Positions 6,526 through 7,803 of a stretch of 7,803 nucleotides of DNA are shown here, piece after piece. Position 1 is the stretch's first letter. Each line of letters starts with the position of its first letter. The stretch is from Bacillota bacterium (lineage in GTDB: Bacteria > Bacillota > Clostridia > Lachnospirales > Anaerotignaceae). A program made the position numbers and the translations under genes. A model generated the notes under the pieces. The model had not been told where the DNA came from and searched no databases. It saw nothing but the letters and a program-made list of their open reading frames with translations. The DNA is taken from positions 1-7,803 of the forward strand of contig JAFYQL010000052.1 of the NCBI GenBank assembly GCA_017547125.1, given 5' to 3'.

Positions 6526-6548
6526 AAAAGGGCATAAGCCCTTTTTTT
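6524..6548. terminator. Bidirectional terminator between convergent genes
   Basis: A 10-bp stem (AAAAAAGGGC at 6524-6533 with GCCCTTTTTT from 6538) closes an ATAA loop. It has a T run on the + strand and, because the arms begin with A residues, an equivalent T run on the - strand. It overlaps the stop codons of both the antiporter (6523-6525) and the leftward frame (6547-6549), so it can end both transcripts. Confidence 0.9.
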
Positions 6549-7557
6549 ATTTTATTGAATTTTGGGCAAAGGAAGTGTTAATCATTTCTTCAAAAGGCAC
6601 TCGTTTTTCAAGCTCGCCGCTTAACTCCATAATATCCTGAATGAGAGTAAAACCTTCTTTGTCAAAAACAGGGTCTTTTTTCCAGGTGTCCTGTGCTTTG
6701 TAGCGATCGATTATTTTGGTGATTGTTTCAACGTCGCTTTCTGTAAAGTGAGGAATAATGACCTCTGCAATTTCTTGTGCGCTATGCTCATCAACCCATT
6801 TCTGACCTTTGAAGACGGCATTTGTAAACTTCTGAATTACATCAGGGTTTTCTTCGATAAAGCTTTTTTGTGCCATATAAACGGTATAAGGCACATATCC
6901 GCTTTCTTCACCCAAAGAAGCAACTACGTAGCCTTTGCCTGCGTTTTCAAGTGCAGATGCTGAGGGCTCAAATTCGGCGGTAAAGTCGCCTGTACCGGCA
7001 GAAAAAGCACCTGATGTGGTTTCGAAGGAAATGTTGTTTATAAGCTCAACATCTGTTCCTTTTTCAATGCCGTTTTTATCAAGAACATATTCAAGTATCA
7101 TCTCGGGCATACCGCTCGTTCTTCCGCCTATGATTGTTTTTCCCTTAAGGTTATCCCAGGTGAAATTGTCGATTTTTTCTCTTGAAACAAGGAAATTGCC
7201 TGCCCTCTGAGTAAGCTGTGCAAAGGCTACGGCATGGTCTTCTTTGCCTTTATTGTAAACATAGATGCCTGCCTCTGTGCCTAGAAGGGCGATGTCTGCA
7301 TTGCCTGAAATAAGGGCAGTCATTGATTTGTCTGCACCCTGACCTACATCAAGAGTTATCTCAAGGCCTTCTTCTTCAAAAAAGCCATCGCCTACGGGCA
7401 CATCATCAAAAGCCAATTGCAATAAATATCGAGGTTTATATTTAAGATTAGCAAATGTGTAATCAAAATCAGTTATGCTAATCAAAGCAGTTGCTTTTTC
7501 AAAAGGCTTTAGTGATAGTTTTTTAATATCTTTTCGGCTCATAATTAAAATTTCCAA
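6547..7557 (-). CDS. Composite ORF: phosphatase-like N-terminus fused to a leaderless ABC substrate-binding protein
   Basis: This is a 336-residue frame made of two unrelated parts. From about residue 58 (GFFEEEGLEI) to the end it is an NMT1/THI5-like (SsuA/ThiY-type) ABC transporter binding protein, with VGQGADKSMTALISGNADIA, LGTEAGIYVY, LKGKTIIGGR and GYVPYTVYMA in order. Such proteins are normally exported lipoproteins that bind small organic solutes. Here the signal peptide, lipobox Cys and first strand are absent. Instead residues 1-55 (MEILIMSRKDIKKL, KATALISITDFDY, KPRYLLQLAFDDV) resemble, from memory, the N-terminus of small Firmicute dual-specificity-phosphatase-like proteins; the CxxxxxR catalytic loop is not present. 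The start is TTG 7557, with AAGGAG 8 bases upstream. As built, the product would stay in the cytoplasm and neither half should work normally, so it may be a pseudogene, a new fusion or an assembly join. It follows the ARH gene by 5 bases. Confidence 0.85.
   Translation of the reverse strand: MEILIMSRKDIKKLSLKPFEKATALISITDFDYTFANLKYKPRYLLQLAFDDVPVGDGFFEEEGLEITLDVGQGADKSMTALISGNADIALLGTEAGIYVYNKGKEDHAVAFAQLTQRAGNFLVSREKIDNFTWDNLKGKTIIGGRTSGMPEMILEYVLDKNGIEKGTDVELINNISFETTSGAFSAGTGDFTAEFEPSASALENAGKGYVVASLGEESGYVPYTVYMAQKSFIEENPDVIQKFTNAVFKGQKWVDEHSAQEIAEVIIPHFTESDVETITKIIDRYKAQDTWKKDPVFDKEGFTLIQDIMELSGELEKRVPFEEMINTSFAQNSIK
7370..7400 (-). other. Fusion junction inside the composite ORF
   Basis: The change from phosphatase-like to binding-protein sequence falls at residues ~53-62 (VPVGDGFFEE). 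Upstream, 1 of 8 leucine codons is ctt; downstream, 12 of 16 are ctt. The join is in frame. The exact base cannot be fixed, because the GGC-TTT-TTT-GAA-GAA-GAA run could belong to either parent. Confidence 0.65.
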
Positions 7558-7562
7558 TTTAA

Positions 7563-7803
7563 TTACTCCTTATCTTTTACATTCCAATTTGATGCAGCTT
7601 TTTCACACATTGATTCAATGTACTCGCGTTTAATGAGTGTATTACGCCACTCTTGAGGTATAGTCTCATATCCATATAAAGCGCCTGCAAGTCCACCTGC
7701 AATAGCAGCGGTGGTGTCCGTATCATCCCCTAAATTCACTGCGGCTAACACACATTCTTTATAACTATGTGTATTCATTAAGCACCATATAGCAGCTTCT
7801 AAC
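7563..7803 (-). CDS. ADP-ribosylglycohydrolase family protein, C-terminal part (runs off window)
   Basis: Only the last 79 residues are visible; the frame is open to the window edge, so the true start lies beyond 7803. The stretch LEAAIWCL followed by SYKECVLAAVNLGDDTDTTA and IAGGLAGALYGYETIP is the typical C-terminal metal site of the DraG/ARH family. The GDDTDT motif (bases 7713-7730) supplies Asp/Thr ligands for the two Mg2+ or Mn2+ ions. These cytoplasmic enzymes remove ADP-ribose from modified proteins or cleave related ADP-ribose compounds; the substrate here is unknown. An ATG at 7776-7778 is internal, because conserved family sequence continues upstream of it. Its stop codon overlaps the ribosome site of the next gene, so the two are co-transcribed. 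Five of seven leucine codons are tta, unlike the ctt-rich core of the window. Confidence 0.92.
   Translation of the reverse strand, partial: LEAAIWCLMNTHSYKECVLAAVNLGDDTDTTAAIAGGLAGALYGYETIPQEWRNTLIKREYIESMCEKAASNWNVKDKE
7566..7571 (-). promoter_or_regulatory. AAGGAG ribosome binding site for the composite ORF
   Basis: On the minus strand AAGGAG precedes TTG 7557 by 8 bases; the in-frame ATG at 7542 would be 23 bases away. The site overlaps the last codons of the ADP-ribosylglycohydrolase gene, consistent with translational coupling, and shows that the fusion inherits an intact start signal from its phosphatase-like parent. Confidence 0.7.

Overview
The window looks like chromosomal DNA of a low-to-medium GC Clostridia-type Firmicute. 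Supporting signs are AGGAGG-type ribosome binding sites, common GTG/TTG starts, tRNA genes without an encoded CCA, a RecD2-type helicase in a tandem with a ComF-family gene, and a Clostridia-like solute-binding protein. I cannot place it below class level.

Layout. Positions 1-255 hold the end of a tRNA operon (Asn, cut by the window edge; Glu; Cys) closed by a hairpin terminator. Positions 256-895 carry two small, independently expressed units. The first is a candidate 34-residue membrane peptide behind a sequence that closely matches an ECF sigma-factor promoter. The second is a 104-residue protein of unknown function with its own SD and terminator. Positions 900-5304 form a co-directional run, probably one operon: recD2 helicase, ComF-family phosphoribosyltransferase, patatin-like phospholipase, and an unrecognised 166-residue two-helix membrane protein. 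A consensus-grade promoter (TTGACA, 17 bases, TATATT) then starts a separate monovalent cation:proton antiporter gene, which ends in a terminator shared with the opposite strand.

The right end (6547-7803) is transcribed leftwards. It contains the end of an ADP-ribosylglycohydrolase-family gene and, five bases downstream, a striking composite reading frame. The first ~55 codons look like the start of a small phosphatase-like protein. The rest is a periplasmic-type (NMT1/THI5-like) ABC transporter binding protein that has lost its signal peptide and first strand. Leucine codon choice changes at the join (tta/ttg-rich before it, ctt-rich after), so the join is probably a recombination or deletion scar, or an assembly join.

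No CRISPR array, insertion sequence, phage gene or recognisable defence system is visible. The strongest leads are the composite frame at 6547-7557, the ECF-type promoter with its tiny membrane peptide, and the two unrecognised proteins at 530-844 and 4804-5304.
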